Origin: Pseudarthrobacter oxydans | GTDB lineage: Bacteria > Actinomycetota > Actinomycetes > Actinomycetales > Micrococcaceae | Direction: 5' to 3' | Assembly (NCBI RefSeq): GCF_034258515.1 | Contig: NZ_CP139438.1 | Location: 3,658,001 to 3,722,000, forward strand | Length of the DNA: 64,000 nucleotides | Part shown: positions 37,576-46,734 of the stretch, in pieces | Layout of the letters: every line of letters begins with the position of its first letter | Numbering within the stretch: the stretch's first letter is position 1 | Translations under genes and position numbers: made by a program | Notes under the pieces: model-generated | Database searches by the model: none | What the model was told of the DNA's origin: nothing | Seen by the model: only the letters and a program-made list of their open reading frames with translations

Positions 37576-38760
37576 CTACTTCTGGATGCACTGCCCGGAG
37601 GAAACCGGAGCGCTCAACGACGCCGCCTGAGAGGCCACCGGGTTGAGGTCATCCATGGTGATGGCGAATCCCATTTCCGTGTCTGCGGTCGCCTTGGCGA
37701 AAATCACCCCTGCCACATCCCCCTCCATGGTCAGCAGCGGCCCGCCGGAGTTCCCGGGCTGCACGTCGCCGGCCAGGCGGTAGATCTCCTCGGGGGAGGC
37801 ATTGTTGCCGTAGATGTCCGGCACCATCACGGTGGTGATGTCCTGGACCGTGGCCGGCTTGGACTGGAACGGTCCGCCATGGGGGTAGCCGGCAAAAGCG
37901 GCGGGGCTGCCGTTGGGCAGGTCGGGGCTAAGCGCCAGCGCATCCGCGGGGAGGTTGTCCACGGCCAGCACCGCGAGGTCGTGCTTGGTGTCGAAGTAGA
38001 CGACGCGCCCGGGCATCGCCCCGCCGTCAGGCAGTTCCACCACCGGCTCCGACACGCCCGCCACGACATGCGCGTTGGTGATCACACGGTCCGCAGAGAC
38101 CACGAACCCGGTGCCTGTCTGGTTCTGGCCGCACTGGTAGGCGGTCCCCGCGATCCTGAGCACGGAATCGGCGGCACGGTTCAGGGCCGGCGTATCGGTG
38201 CTGGCGTTCGGTACCGGCACTGCCGGGCCCTGTTCCAGTCCCTCGAGCAGGGTAGGGATGCCGTTGCCGATCACCGTGGAGCGAAGCTGCGCCATGGTTG
38301 CTTTGACGGGGTCCGGGGTCAGGCCGTCGATAAAGCGGATGACCTTGGATTCGGCCAGCTGCTGGGACACAAGCGGCACGCCCAGGGAGCCGATGCTGAA
38401 GGCCAGCATGGACATCACCAGCGCGGATACCACCACGTTCACGGCCCCGCCCACCAGGCGGTCCACCGCACGCAAGGGCCGGATCCGCACGGCGCCGCGG
38501 ATTTGCCGGCCTGCCATCGTCCCCAGGCCGTGCCCCAGGACCACCAGGACGACGGCGGCTGCCACGATGGCGGTCAGCCTCCATCCGGAGTCCTGGACAA
38601 AGCCGCTCACCAGGGGGACTGCAAAAAAGGCTGCCACTGCTCCGGCAGCGAATCCCGCAATGCCGCCGACTGTCACCAGGAAACCATTGCGCAGGCCGTA
38701 AACCAGATAGGACAGCAGCGCCAGGATCAGGACCAGGTCCAAGACAGTCAAGCCGACCAA
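37576..38760 (-). CDS. marP: MarP-type membrane serine protease (CvpA domain plus trypsin-like domain)
   Basis: A 394-residue protein with four N-terminal membrane helices of the colicin V production (CvpA) type (about 1-125) and a secreted trypsin-like domain. The triad is visible: His in TNAHVV, Asp in KHDLAVL and Ser in GNSGGPLL. In M. tuberculosis MarP (Rv3671c) acts in the periplasm and is needed for acid and oxidative stress survival through cell-wall hydrolase processing. As there, the gene is divergent from crp with a 251-bp gap. It is convergent with aroQ. Confidence 0.9.
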   Translation of the reverse strand: MVGLTVLDLVLILALLSYLVYGLRNGFLVTVGGIAGFAAGAVAAFFAVPLVSGFVQDSGWRLTAIVAAAVVLVVLGHGLGTMAGRQIRGAVRIRPLRAVDRLVGGAVNVVVSALVMSMLAFSIGSLGVPLVSQQLAESKVIRFIDGLTPDPVKATMAQLRSTVIGNGIPTLLEGLEQGPAVPVPNASTDTPALNRAADSVLRIAGTAYQCGQNQTGTGFVVSADRVITNAHVVAGVSEPVVELPDGGAMPGRVVYFDTKHDLAVLAVDNLPADALALSPDLPNGSPAAFAGYPHGGPFQSKPATVQDITTVMVPDIYGNNASPEEIYRLAGDVQPGNSGGPLLTMEGDVAGVIFAKATADTEMGFAITMDDLNPVASQAASLSAPVSSGQCIQK

Positions 38761-39011
38761 TGAGGCTCCTTATTAAGCAGTTGAACCTTCATTCTAATGT
38801 TGGATGCTGACAATATTCTGGACAGCTCCCCGCCCTGCGGGCCGTGTGGAGTCCCGCTGCCCGCCGCCTTCACGGCCGCCCGAATTAGGTCCCGACCGGC
38901 CGTTGGAGCCCTGCATCGGGGCGTTTTGCCTGCCAAGTTCGTCACAGAACCTTGAAAATTCTGAAACAATGGCACAAGCGCCACAGCCGACACTTTTATT
39001 CAGGAGATTTC

Positions 39012-39689
39012 ATGGACATCGAGGTACTGCGCCGAGCACCCCTTTTCGCCACGCTCGACGACGACGCATTCCGTCTGCTGACGGACGAGCTCACCGAGGT
39101 GGACCTGTCCCGCGGCGCTTCGGTGTTCCGTGAAGGCGACCAAGGCGACCAGCTGTACTTCATCGTCTCCGGCAAGGTGAAGCTCGGCCGGACCTCTCCC
39201 GATGGCCGTGAATCCCTCCTGGCCATCCTGGGCCCGGGTGAACTCTTCGGCGAAATGGCCCTCTTCGATCCCAGCCCGCGGACCGCGACGGCAACCGCCG
39301 TCTCCGAGACCCGGCTTGCCGGCCTCCGGAACGAGAGCTTGAACACACTGCTCCGCACCCGTCCCGAGGTCTCCGCGCAGCTGCTGCAGGCCCTGGCCCG
39401 CCGCCTGCGCCGCACCAATGATTCGCTGTCCGACCTCGTGTTCTCCGACGTTCCGGGCCGCGTTGCCAAGGCGCTGCTTGACCTGGCAGACCGTTTCGGG
39501 CGGCCGGCGACGGACGGTGTCCTGGTAGCCCACGAGCTCACCCAGGAAGAGCTCGCCCAGCTCGTCGGCGCATCCCGCGAAACCGTCAACAAGGCCCTCG
39601 CCGAATTCGTCCAGCGCGGCTGGCTCCGGCTGGAAGCCCGCGCCGTCGTCATTTTGGACATGCAGCGCCTCCGCCAGCGCTCCCGCTAG
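39012..39689 (+). CDS. crp: Crp/GlxR family cAMP-dependent global regulator
   Basis: A 225-residue Crp/Fnr protein. The cyclic nucleotide domain has the phosphate-binding cassette GELFGEMALFDPSPRTATATA near residues 75-95, with the Arg and Thr that contact cAMP. The helix-turn-helix reads LTQEELAQLVGASRETVNKAL near residue 180. It closely resembles GlxR of corynebacteria and Rv3676. The start at 39012 is fixed by AGGAG seven bases upstream. Candidate target sites lie upstream of acs and of the ABC exporter within this window. Confidence 0.94.
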   Translation: MDIEVLRRAPLFATLDDDAFRLLTDELTEVDLSRGASVFREGDQGDQLYFIVSGKVKLGRTSPDGRESLLAILGPGELFGEMALFDPSPRTATATAVSETRLAGLRNESLNTLLRTRPEVSAQLLQALARRLRRTNDSLSDLVFSDVPGRVAKALLDLADRFGRPATDGVLVAHELTQEELAQLVGASRETVNKALAEFVQRGWLRLEARAVVILDMQRLRQRSR

Positions 39690-39729
39690 CAACCCGCCGC
39701 CTCCGGCCCCGGGCCCCTGTTTCCCCGCG

Positions 39730-39832
39730 AACGCTCTCTCACTTGATGCGCTAAAACGGCCGACGCTCTATCACTTTCCTAAGGAAAGCGAGAGAGCGTC
39801 GGTGGAAAACCAGCATCAAGTGAGAGAGCGTT
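39730..39832. repeat. Extragenic palindrome type 2 (20-bp perfect outer arms, inner hairpin)
   Basis: Outer arms of 20 bases are perfect (AACGCTCTCTCACTTGATGC and its complement). Inside an 11-base asymmetric internal loop a second stem of about 20 bp with two mismatches repeats the CGCTCTNTCNC motif, so the heptamer occurs four times. It lies between the convergent crp and NUDIX genes and could end transcription from both, but has REP-like architecture. Confidence 0.8.
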
Positions 39833-39878
39833 TCACGTGGGCGGCAGCCCGCCAACCGGACCGAAACCCGCCGCGGAC

Positions 39879-40790
39879 CTACCGTTCGCGCTGGGGATCG
39901 TCCGGGGTTGTCTTGGCGGCCTCGACCTCGAGCATGAGCCTGCCGTCCTCTTCAACCAGGACCGGCTGGTACACGTGGGCCTTGCGCTTGTAGCTCAGGT
40001 AGGCGATGCAGCCGTTGGCCATGGCCATCTTTTCGAGCATGATTTCAGAGCCGGGGACCAGGAGCTCACCCAAGGTGCGGCCCACTGTATTCTCCTGGCC
40101 AACCTCGTCGCCCAGGGCGGTGGTATCGCGCTCGGCGATCACGTCGGCAGCATTGACCCAGCGCCCCCAGACGCCCTTCCCGTCCAGCAGGGTGGGCTGC
40201 TGGTTCAGGGGCACGGTGGCGGCGAAGTAGCGGGTGTCGAACCGACGGTGCGCGAAGTCCGGGCTGCGCCAGTTGACCAGTGACTTCAGCAGGTCCGCCC
40301 GGACGGACAGTCCCCGCTTTGCCAGGATCTCCGGGAAGGTCTTCTCCTGCTCAGCCACGGCAATGCGGGCGCGCATCCACTCCGGGGTCGACGTCGCTTC
40401 CACCGTACTGGCCATGTCCGGGCCGGCCAGCAGCACGCCGGTTTCCTCGAAGAGCTCGCGGATGGCGCCCAGCACGTGGCGCCGCGCCAGCCCGACGTCG
40501 TCCGTTCCCATCTGCTCAGCCCAATGCTGGGGCGGGGGGCCGAGCCAGCCCACGGGATCGTCGTCGGCGGCGTCCAGCGATCCGCCGGGGAAGGCGAGGA
40601 CGCCCAACGGCGAGGACCCCGGCCGGTAGGCCAGCCAGGTTTCCAGGCCTGTGGGGGAATCGCGCAGGAGGACCACCGAGGACGCAAGGCGCGCCGCGCG
40701 GGGCGTCCGTTCGCCGTGTTCGAGCCAGCTCTGGGCGGCCCCTTCAAGGTCCTGGGGAAGAGCAAAGAGCCGTCGAGCTAGCTGAGGCAA
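39879..40790 (-). CDS. NUDIX hydrolase (long type)
   Basis: A 303-residue NUDIX protein. The box is split by an insertion: FPGGSLDAADDD, about 30 residues including a Trp/Pro-rich stretch, then IRELFEETGVLL with the metal-binding glutamates. This arrangement is seen in NUDT19/Rv3672c-neighbour types that may act on CoA derivatives; substrate not proven. It starts with TTG at 40790 and follows the RidA-like gene by 16 bp, being the last gene of a three-gene operon with DUF4177 and RidA-like proteins. Confidence 0.82.
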   Translation of the reverse strand: MPQLARRLFALPQDLEGAAQSWLEHGERTPRAARLASSVVLLRDSPTGLETWLAYRPGSSPLGVLAFPGGSLDAADDDPVGWLGPPPQHWAEQMGTDDVGLARRHVLGAIRELFEETGVLLAGPDMASTVEATSTPEWMRARIAVAEQEKTFPEILAKRGLSVRADLLKSLVNWRSPDFAHRRFDTRYFAATVPLNQQPTLLDGKGVWGRWVNAADVIAERDTTALGDEVGQENTVGRTLGELLVPGSEIMLEKMAMANGCIAYLSYKRKAHVYQPVLVEEDGRLMLEVEAAKTTPDDPQRER

Positions 40791-40806
40791 GGGAAACCTA
40801 CCGGTC

Positions 40807-41340
40807 CTAGCTGAATTCCGCTATGAGTTCGACCTCAACAGGAGAATCGAGCGGCAGCACGGAAACGCCGACGGCGGAACGGGCGTGCTGGCCCGCATCA
40901 CCGAGGACGCGCCCCAGCAGTTCCGACGCGCCGTTGATGACGCCGGGCTGTCCTGTGAAGGACGGATCGGACGAGACGAAGCCCACAACCTTGACGATGC
41001 GGGTGATCCGGTCAAGGTCACCAATGACGCTCTTGACGGCTGCCAGGGCGTTGACGGCGCAGATGGCCGCGAACCGCTGGGCGTCTTCGGGGGACACCGT
41101 GGGCTCGTCAGCATAGCCTTCGGTTCCGGCCGACACTTTGCCGGTTGCCGGGAGTTTGCCGTTAATGAACGGCAGCTGTCCCGAGGTGTACACGTGGCTG
41201 CCGGAAATCACGGCGGGGACATAGGCGGCCACAGGCGGAGCGACCTCGGGAAGGGTGAGCCCAAGGTCTGCGAGCCGCTGCTCAACAGCCGAAACAGGCG
41301 CCGCTGCTGCGCCGGGCGTGGCCTCTGCGGAGGTGCCCAT
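40807..41340 (-). CDS. RidA/YjgF family protein (long form)
   Basis: A 177-residue RidA-superfamily protein. The segment AYVPAVISGSHVYTSGQLPF and the later LGRVLGDAGQHARSAVGV with the arginine that binds carboxylates in enamine/imine deaminases are recognisable. It is longer than canonical RidA (about 130) because of an N-terminal extension (VEQRLADLGLTLPEV) characteristic of the YjgF_like subgroup found next to crp and DUF4177 in actinobacteria. It starts one base after the DUF4177 stop. Confidence 0.87.
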   Translation of the reverse strand: MGTSAEATPGAAAAPVSAVEQRLADLGLTLPEVAPPVAAYVPAVISGSHVYTSGQLPFINGKLPATGKVSAGTEGYADEPTVSPEDAQRFAAICAVNALAAVKSVIGDLDRITRIVKVVGFVSSDPSFTGQPGVINGASELLGRVLGDAGQHARSAVGVSVLPLDSPVEVELIAEFS

Positions 41341-41341
41341 G

Positions 41342-41497
41342 CTACTGCTTCTCCCTCTTGAGGTAGGCCACCAGGCCGTTTCCGTCCGGTCCGGGGACCA
41401 CCTGCACCAGCTCCCAGCCGTCGTCTCCCCACTGGTCCAGGATCTGCTTGGTGGCGTGAATAATAAGCGGAATCGTCGCGTACTCCCATTTGGTCAT
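41342..41497 (-). CDS. DUF4177 small protein
   Basis: A 51-residue protein, MTKWEYATIPLI then WGDDGWELVQVVPG, the typical DUF4177 core, ending LKREKQ. First gene of the DUF4177/RidA-like/NUDIX operon. No Shine-Dalgarno; TAGTCT ends seven bases before the ATG, so translation is probably leaderless. Only 37 bp separate it from the divergent penicillin-binding protein start. Function unknown. Confidence 0.85.
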   Translation of the reverse strand: MTKWEYATIPLIIHATKQILDQWGDDGWELVQVVPGPDGNGLVAYLKREKQ

Positions 41498-41534
41498 GAG
41501 AGAAAGACTAGTCCTTGCCGGTAAAGTGGAAAAC

Positions 41535-43820
41535 ATGGCGACTCGTACGAACCCATTATTCGACACTGCCACCACCCTCGGTAAGATCCTCGTTTTCCTT
41601 GGCGTGAGTGCTATTTGCGGTGTCCTGGTAGCAGGCCTGCTGGTTCCCGCAGCGGCCGTTTCAGGCAGCGCAGCGAGCGGTTCCATCGAGTTCTTCGACA
41701 CCCTTCCCGCCGAGTTGAAGGTTGACCCGCCCAACCAGACCACCAGGATCCTGGCTGCGGACGGAAGCGAGATCGCCAGCGTCTACACCGAGAACCGCAC
41801 CAAAGTCGCCCTGGACCAGATCTCGCCCTTCGTTAAGGAAGCTGTCATCGCCGTCGAGGACAGCCGTTTCTATGACCACGGTGGCGTGGACACCACAGGC
41901 ATCCTCCGCGCGCTGGTCAGCACCGCCCGCGGCAACAAGCAGGGCGCGTCCACCATCACGCAGCAGTACGTGAACAACGTCCTCAACGCCAACCTCGCCG
42001 CCGAGGGCAACGAGGACCAGATCAAGCTCAACGGTGTCAACAAGGGCGTGGGCGACAAGCTCCGCGAGATGAAGCTTGCCATCGCCCTGGAAAAGGAGTT
42101 CAGCAAGGAGCAGATCCTTGAGGGCTACCTGAACATCGTCTTCTTCAACCGCGACGCATACGGCATCGAGGCCGCGTCCCGCTTCTTCTTCAGCACCAGC
42201 GCCAAGGACCTCACGCTCCCTCAGGCGGCGTTGCTGGCCGGACTCGTCAACAGCCCGTCCGCGTTTGACCCCATCAACAACCCGGAGAACGCCAAGCAGC
42301 GCCGCGACCTGGTACTGGGCCTGATGCTTAACCAGGGCAAGATCACCCAGGCCGACCACGACGCCGCGGTGGCCACCCCCGTGGAGACCAAGGTAACGCA
42401 GCCTAAGCAAGGCTGCGCCTACGCGTCCACCGCCCCCTACTTCTGCGACTACGTGCTGCACCTGCTGGAGAACAACCCGGCGTACGGTGCGGACCGCGAA
42501 GAACGCCTGCGCCTCATCTACGGTGGCGGCCTGACCATCACCACCACGCTGGACCCGAACGCCCAGGCAGTCGCGCAGGAGCAGGTCAACGCCTCCGCCG
42601 GCGCCAACCCGGACAAGTGGGGTGCGGCCATGGTCTCAGTGCAGCCCAACTCGGGCAAGATCGTCTCGATGGCCCAGAACACCTCCTTCCTGCCCGCCGA
42701 AGGCGCCTTTGATTCCCAGGTGAACTTCAACGTGGACAAACTGGACAAGGACGGCAACGACCTCAACGGCCTCGGCGGTGCCCAGCCCGGCTCCACCATG
42801 AAGCCGTTCACCTTCGCGGAGTGGCTCAACGAGGGCAAATCCATGAACACCGTGGTCAACGCAGCACAGCGCCGCTACCCGCTGAACTTCCCGTGGCGCA
42901 ACACCTGCGGCAAGGTGACAGGCGCCTACAACACGGCCCAGAAGTCACTTGGCGCCGCCGACGACCTGCAGAACGCCGAACCGCAGTGGTACCGGCCGCT
43001 GTCGGTCCTCGAAGGCCTCTACAACTCCATCAACACGGTCACTTTCGCTTCGGCGGCACAGCTGGACTTCTGCGGTATCCAGAAGATCGTGGATGCAACA
43101 GGACTCCATGGCGGGCTTCCGGCTGACGGCGAACCCAACCCGAAGATCAATATGTCCACGCTGGGCAACCTGCTCGGTTCCACCCAGACCGCCCCGCTGA
43201 CCATGGCCAGCGCCTTCGCTACCTTCGCCAACGACGGCAAGTACTGCGAGCCCATCGCCATCACTGCCGTGACCGACCAGACCGGGGCCACCCTGCCGGC
43301 ACAGTCCAGCAGCTGCCGGGACGCGGTCAAGCCGGAGGTTGCCCGCGGCGTGAACTACGCACTCCAGGAAGTCCTGAACCGCGGCTCCGGCTCGCTGATC
43401 CAGCCCCGGATTTCCACCCGCACCAGCTTCCCCATCGGCGCCAAGACCGGTACGTCCAACAACAACGGGTCCACCTGGGTGGTGGGCCACACCACAGGCC
43501 TGGCCACGGCTGCCTGGTTCGGCGACGCACTCGGCGCACAGGACCGGGCCGGCCAGAACATCACGGTCAACGGCAAGTTCTACCCCGGTATCGACGGTTA
43601 CATGATCGCCGGACCCATGTTCTCGAACTTCATGTCCCGGATCGCGCCCGCCTACGGCACCAATCCGTTCCCGGCCCCGCCCAGCAACCTCCTGAACGGC
43701 GGCACGAACACCCGCACGCCCGCCACGACGGCACCGCAGGCAACCCAGGCACCGGCCCCGGCACCCGCCACCCAGCCCGCCCCCGCACCCGCGCCGGGCA
43801 ACAGCGACAAGAAGAACTAG
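41535..43820 (+). CDS. Class A penicillin-binding protein (transglycosylase/transpeptidase)
   Basis: A 761-residue bifunctional peptidoglycan synthase anchored by one helix (ILVFLGVSAICGVLVAGLLV). The glycosyltransferase domain has the catalytic EDSRFYDHGGVD and GASTITQQYVNN motifs. The transpeptidase motifs are SxxK in GSTMKPF, SxN in YNSINT and KTG in GAKTGTSNNN. The C-terminal tail is rich in Pro, Ala and Thr. It corresponds to ponA2 in gene order, although no PASTA domain follows. The ATG at 41535 has TAAAGT seven bases upstream, suggesting a leaderless transcript. A phosphoesterase gene follows after six bases. Confidence 0.92.
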   Translation: MATRTNPLFDTATTLGKILVFLGVSAICGVLVAGLLVPAAAVSGSAASGSIEFFDTLPAELKVDPPNQTTRILAADGSEIASVYTENRTKVALDQISPFVKEAVIAVEDSRFYDHGGVDTTGILRALVSTARGNKQGASTITQQYVNNVLNANLAAEGNEDQIKLNGVNKGVGDKLREMKLAIALEKEFSKEQILEGYLNIVFFNRDAYGIEAASRFFFSTSAKDLTLPQAALLAGLVNSPSAFDPINNPENAKQRRDLVLGLMLNQGKITQADHDAAVATPVETKVTQPKQGCAYASTAPYFCDYVLHLLENNPAYGADREERLRLIYGGGLTITTTLDPNAQAVAQEQVNASAGANPDKWGAAMVSVQPNSGKIVSMAQNTSFLPAEGAFDSQVNFNVDKLDKDGNDLNGLGGAQPGSTMKPFTFAEWLNEGKSMNTVVNAAQRRYPLNFPWRNTCGKVTGAYNTAQKSLGAADDLQNAEPQWYRPLSVLEGLYNSINTVTFASAAQLDFCGIQKIVDATGLHGGLPADGEPNPKINMSTLGNLLGSTQTAPLTMASAFATFANDGKYCEPIAITAVTDQTGATLPAQSSSCRDAVKPEVARGVNYALQEVLNRGSGSLIQPRISTRTSFPIGAKTGTSNNNGSTWVVGHTTGLATAAWFGDALGAQDRAGQNITVNGKFYPGIDGYMIAGPMFSNFMSRIAPAYGTNPFPAPPSNLLNGGTNTRTPATTAPQATQAPAPAPATQPAPAPAPGNSDKKN

Positions 43821-43826
43821 CCGCCG

Positions 43827-44774
43827 ATGACTTCATCCAGCGAGTTGGCCAGCCGCGCCCGGACCATCGGGCGCGGCTTTGCCGTCACCGCCGGAACCGG
43901 GGCTGCCGCCGGAATGGCCGCCTTCGGGTACGGCCTGTGGGAGAAAAACCAGTTTGTCCTCCGTGAAGAGACCCTGGCCATCCTGCCCCCGGGGAAGAAC
44001 CCCTTCCGCATCCTGCACCTGAGCGACATCCACTTCGTTCCCGGCCAGAAAAAGAAGGCTGCGTGGCTGCAGTCACTGGCCGAACTCAAGCCGGACTTGG
44101 TAGTAAACACCGGAGACAACCTCAGCCACGCCAAAGCGGTGGATCCCCTCCTGGCCGCGCTCCGTCCGCTGCTGGAGTTCCCCGGCGTCTTTGTCCCCGG
44201 ATCCAATGACTACTTCGCCCCGAGCCTGAAGAATCCCGCTTCCTACCTGCTGGGGCCGTCCAAGGCCAAGCCCAAGCCGACGGCGCTTGACTGGCCGCGG
44301 CTGCGTTCAGGCTTCGGGATGGGCGGCTGGGTGGACCTGACCAACCGCCACCAGTCCCTGGTCATGAACGGCATGCGCTTCGACTTCTCCGGAGTGGACG
44401 ATCCCCACCTGCAACGCGAGCGGTACGCCGGATGGCCGCGCGGGACCGTGAACCAGGACGCCGCAGACCACCTCAAAGTGGCCGTCATCCACGCGCCCTA
44501 CCAGCGGGTGCTGGACCACTTCACGGAGGACGGCGCGGATCTCCTGCTCGCCGGCCACACCCATGGCGGGCAGCTTTGCATCCCGGGCTACGGCGCCCTC
44601 GTGGCCAACTGCGACCTTCCCACCTGGCGGGCAAAAGGCCTGCATGACTGGAGCAGCAATGGACGCACGACGCCGGTCAACGTGTCGGGCGGCATCGGCA
44701 CCTCGCGCTTCGCCCCGGTAAGGATCGCCTGCCGTCCGGAAGCTGTCCTGCTGACCCTGACTTCGCCCGCCTGA
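43827..44774 (+). CDS. Calcineurin-like metallophosphoesterase, membrane anchored
   Basis: A 315-residue metallophosphoesterase. One N-terminal helix region (AVTAGTGAAAGMAAFGYGLW) precedes the catalytic domain. The metal ligands are all visible: LSDIHF, NTGDN, GSNDYF (the family GNH is here GSND), HAPYQR and AGHTHGGQL. The homologue in mycobacteria (Rv3683) likewise follows the penicillin-binding protein. Substrate unknown; UDP-diacylglucosamine-type or lipid phosphates are possible from the family. It probably shares the preceding gene's transcript. Confidence 0.88.
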   Translation: MTSSSELASRARTIGRGFAVTAGTGAAAGMAAFGYGLWEKNQFVLREETLAILPPGKNPFRILHLSDIHFVPGQKKKAAWLQSLAELKPDLVVNTGDNLSHAKAVDPLLAALRPLLEFPGVFVPGSNDYFAPSLKNPASYLLGPSKAKPKPTALDWPRLRSGFGMGGWVDLTNRHQSLVMNGMRFDFSGVDDPHLQRERYAGWPRGTVNQDAADHLKVAVIHAPYQRVLDHFTEDGADLLLAGHTHGGQLCIPGYGALVANCDLPTWRAKGLHDWSSNGRTTPVNVSGGIGTSRFAPVRIACRPEAVLLTLTSPA

Positions 44775-44837
44775 CCGGGTACGCGCGCCTATTGCCGTTC
44801 GTAACAACCGGCCAGGCTCTTTCCGGAACCACGACCC

Positions 44838-44853
44838 TGTGAATCGGCTCACG
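44838..44853. promoter_or_regulatory. Candidate Crp binding site upstream of the ABC exporter
   Basis: TGTGA-N6-TCACG matches the Crp/GlxR consensus TGTGA-N6-TCACA at nine of ten positions, 60 bp before the exporter start codon. A 6-bp inverted repeat (GTAGTT ... AACTAC, 44866-44886) lies between it and the gene. Confidence 0.55.
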
Positions 44854-44913
44854 CCATGGCATAGGGTAGTTGCTACGGGAAACTACATTCGTTTTAGAGC
44901 TTGAGAAGCGGGC

Positions 44914-46734
44914 ATGGCCAGGCAAACTCCATTTTTTGGGTCGATCAGTCGTCTCTACCCCCATGTCCGGCCCATTATCCCGCGGCTCGTGCTGGGACTC
45001 CTCTGCGCGCTGTTTGCCAGCGTTGTAGCCCTGGCCATCCCCCAGGTCCTGAGGGTCCTGGTCAACGAATCACTGCAGCCGGGCGGCAACACTGAGGCGA
45101 TCTGGATGTCGGCCGGCATCATCCTGGTTCTGGGCATCGCTGAAGCGGGCCTGGTTGCGCTCCGCCGGCAGTTCGTCATCAACCCGGCCACCACCGTGGA
45201 GACCCGGATGCGCGTCTCCCTTTATGACCATCTCCAGGAACTGACGGTCTCCTTCCATGACCGCTGGGGCTCCGGCCAGCTCCTGTCCCGCGCCATGACC
45301 GACCTGAACTTCCTGCGCCGCTGGATGGCGTTCGGCGCCATCATGCTGGTGGTCACCACCCTCACCGTGATCATCGGTATTGCCGTCATGTTCGCCATGA
45401 GCTGGCAGCTTGCCCTGATCTTCCTGGCCGCGGCCGTGCCCATCATGGCGTACAGCTTCCGGTTCCGGACCCGCTTCAGCAAAGTGGCACGCCTCAGCCA
45501 GGACCAGGCAGGCGACCTGGCCACCACGGTGGAGGAATCCGTCCACGGCATCCGCGTGCTCAAGGCCTTTGGCCGCAGCCGGGAAGCACTCGAAACCTTC
45601 GAGTTACAGGCCGAAGAGCTCCGCCAGACGGAAATCGCCAAGGCGCGCCACCAGGCCACGTTCACCTTGGTGGTCACGCTCCTGCCGGAACTCGCCCTGG
45701 GCGCCGGCCTGGTGGTGGGTATCCTGCTGTGCTCCACCGGGCAGCTGAGCATCGGCGCGTTGGTGGCCTTCTTCGCCACCGCGGCGGTCATTGCCACACC
45801 CGTTGAATTTTCCGGCATGCTGCTGGCCATGGCACTTACCGCCAAGACCGCCGTCGACCGCCACTACGAAGTGATGGATACTGCCAACACCATTACCAGT
45901 CCCCCGGAACCGCGGAGGCCGCGCCAGCCCGCCGGCGCGCTCCGTTTCAACAACGCCACTTTCGCCTTCGAGGACGCCCCGGACAAGCCCATCCTCAAGG
46001 ACATCAACCTGGAACTCCGGCCCGGTGAGACCATGGCCCTGGTGGGCATCACAGGAAGCGGCAAGAGCGCCCTGATCCAGCTGGTGCCCCGCCTCTACGA
46101 CGTCACCGGCGGTTCCATCAGCATCGACGGCGTGGACCTGCGCGACTTCGACGTGGAGGAGCTCCGCCGCATCGTGGGCGTAGCCTTCGAGGACACCACC
46201 CTGTTCTCCAACTCCGTCCGCGACAACGTTCTCCTCGGCGCACCGGAGCGCACCGACGAGGCCCTGGACGAGGCGCTGGACGTGGCGCAGGCCCACTTCG
46301 CGTACTCCCTCCCGGACGGCGTGGACACGCTGATCGGCGAGGAGGGCCTCAGCCTGTCCGGCGGGCAGCGCCAACGGATTGCGCTGGCCCGTGCCATTGC
46401 CGCCCGGCCGCGGGTGCTGGTACTGGATGACCCGCTGTCCGCCTTGGACGTCCACACGGAGGAGCTGGTGGAGAACCGGCTCCGGACCGTCCTGAAGGAC
46501 ACCACCACGCTGATCGTCGCGCACCGGCCATCCACTGTTGCCCTCGCGGACCGGGTGGCCCTGCTCGAACAAGGCAGGATCGCCGCCGTCGGAACGCATA
46601 CGGAACTGCTGGCAGGCAACGACCATTACCGTTACGTCATCGCCAGCCTGGACCAGGAACCCCGGGACCTGGATTCGGAGTTGTCGGACCTCGAGGACGA
46701 TGCCGATATCCAGGAAGCCGAGGCCACCCGATGA
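44914..46734 (+). CDS. ABC exporter half-transporter, subunit 1 (degenerate catalytic residue)
   Basis: A 606-residue fused permease/ATPase with six predicted helices. The ATPase domain has Walker [10 protein letters not shown], signature LSGGQRQR and H-loop AHRPSTV. The residue after Walker B is Asp506 ([11 protein letters not shown]) instead of the catalytic glutamate. This is the mark of the regulatory subunit in heterodimeric ABC exporters. The stop overlaps the next start (ATGA), so the two are translationally coupled. The substrate is unknown; lipid or multidrug export are usual for the family. Confidence 0.9.
   Translation: MARQTPFFGSISRLYPHVRPIIPRLVLGLLCALFASVVALAIPQVLRVLVNESLQPGGNTEAIWMSAGIILVLGIAEAGLVALRRQFVINPATTVETRMRVSLYDHLQELTVSFHDRWGSGQLLSRAMTDLNFLRRWMAFGAIMLVVTTLTVIIGIAVMFAMSWQLALIFLAAAVPIMAYSFRFRTRFSKVARLSQDQAGDLATTVEESVHGIRVLKAFGRSREALETFELQAEELRQTEIAKARHQATFTLVVTLLPELALGAGLVVGILLCSTGQLSIGALVAFFATAAVIATPVEFSGMLLAMALTAKTAVDRHYEVMDTANTITSPPEPRRPRQPAGALRFNNATFAFEDAPDKPILKDINLELRPGETMALVGITGSGKSALIQLVPRLYDVTGGSISIDGVDLRDFDVEELRRIVGVAFEDTTLFSNSVRDNVLLGAPERTDEALDEALDVAQAHFAYSLPDGVDTLIGEEGLSLSGGQRQRIALARAIAARPRVLVLDDPLSALDVHTEELVENRLRTVLKDTTTLIVAHRPSTVALADRVALLEQGRIAAVGTHTELLAGNDHYRYVIASLDQEPRDLDSELSDLEDDADIQEAEATR

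Noticed and set aside
38931..38946. Possible Crp autoregulatory site TGCCA-N6-TCACA before crp
   Set aside because: Only eight of ten consensus positions match, with both mismatches in one half-site; too weak to claim.
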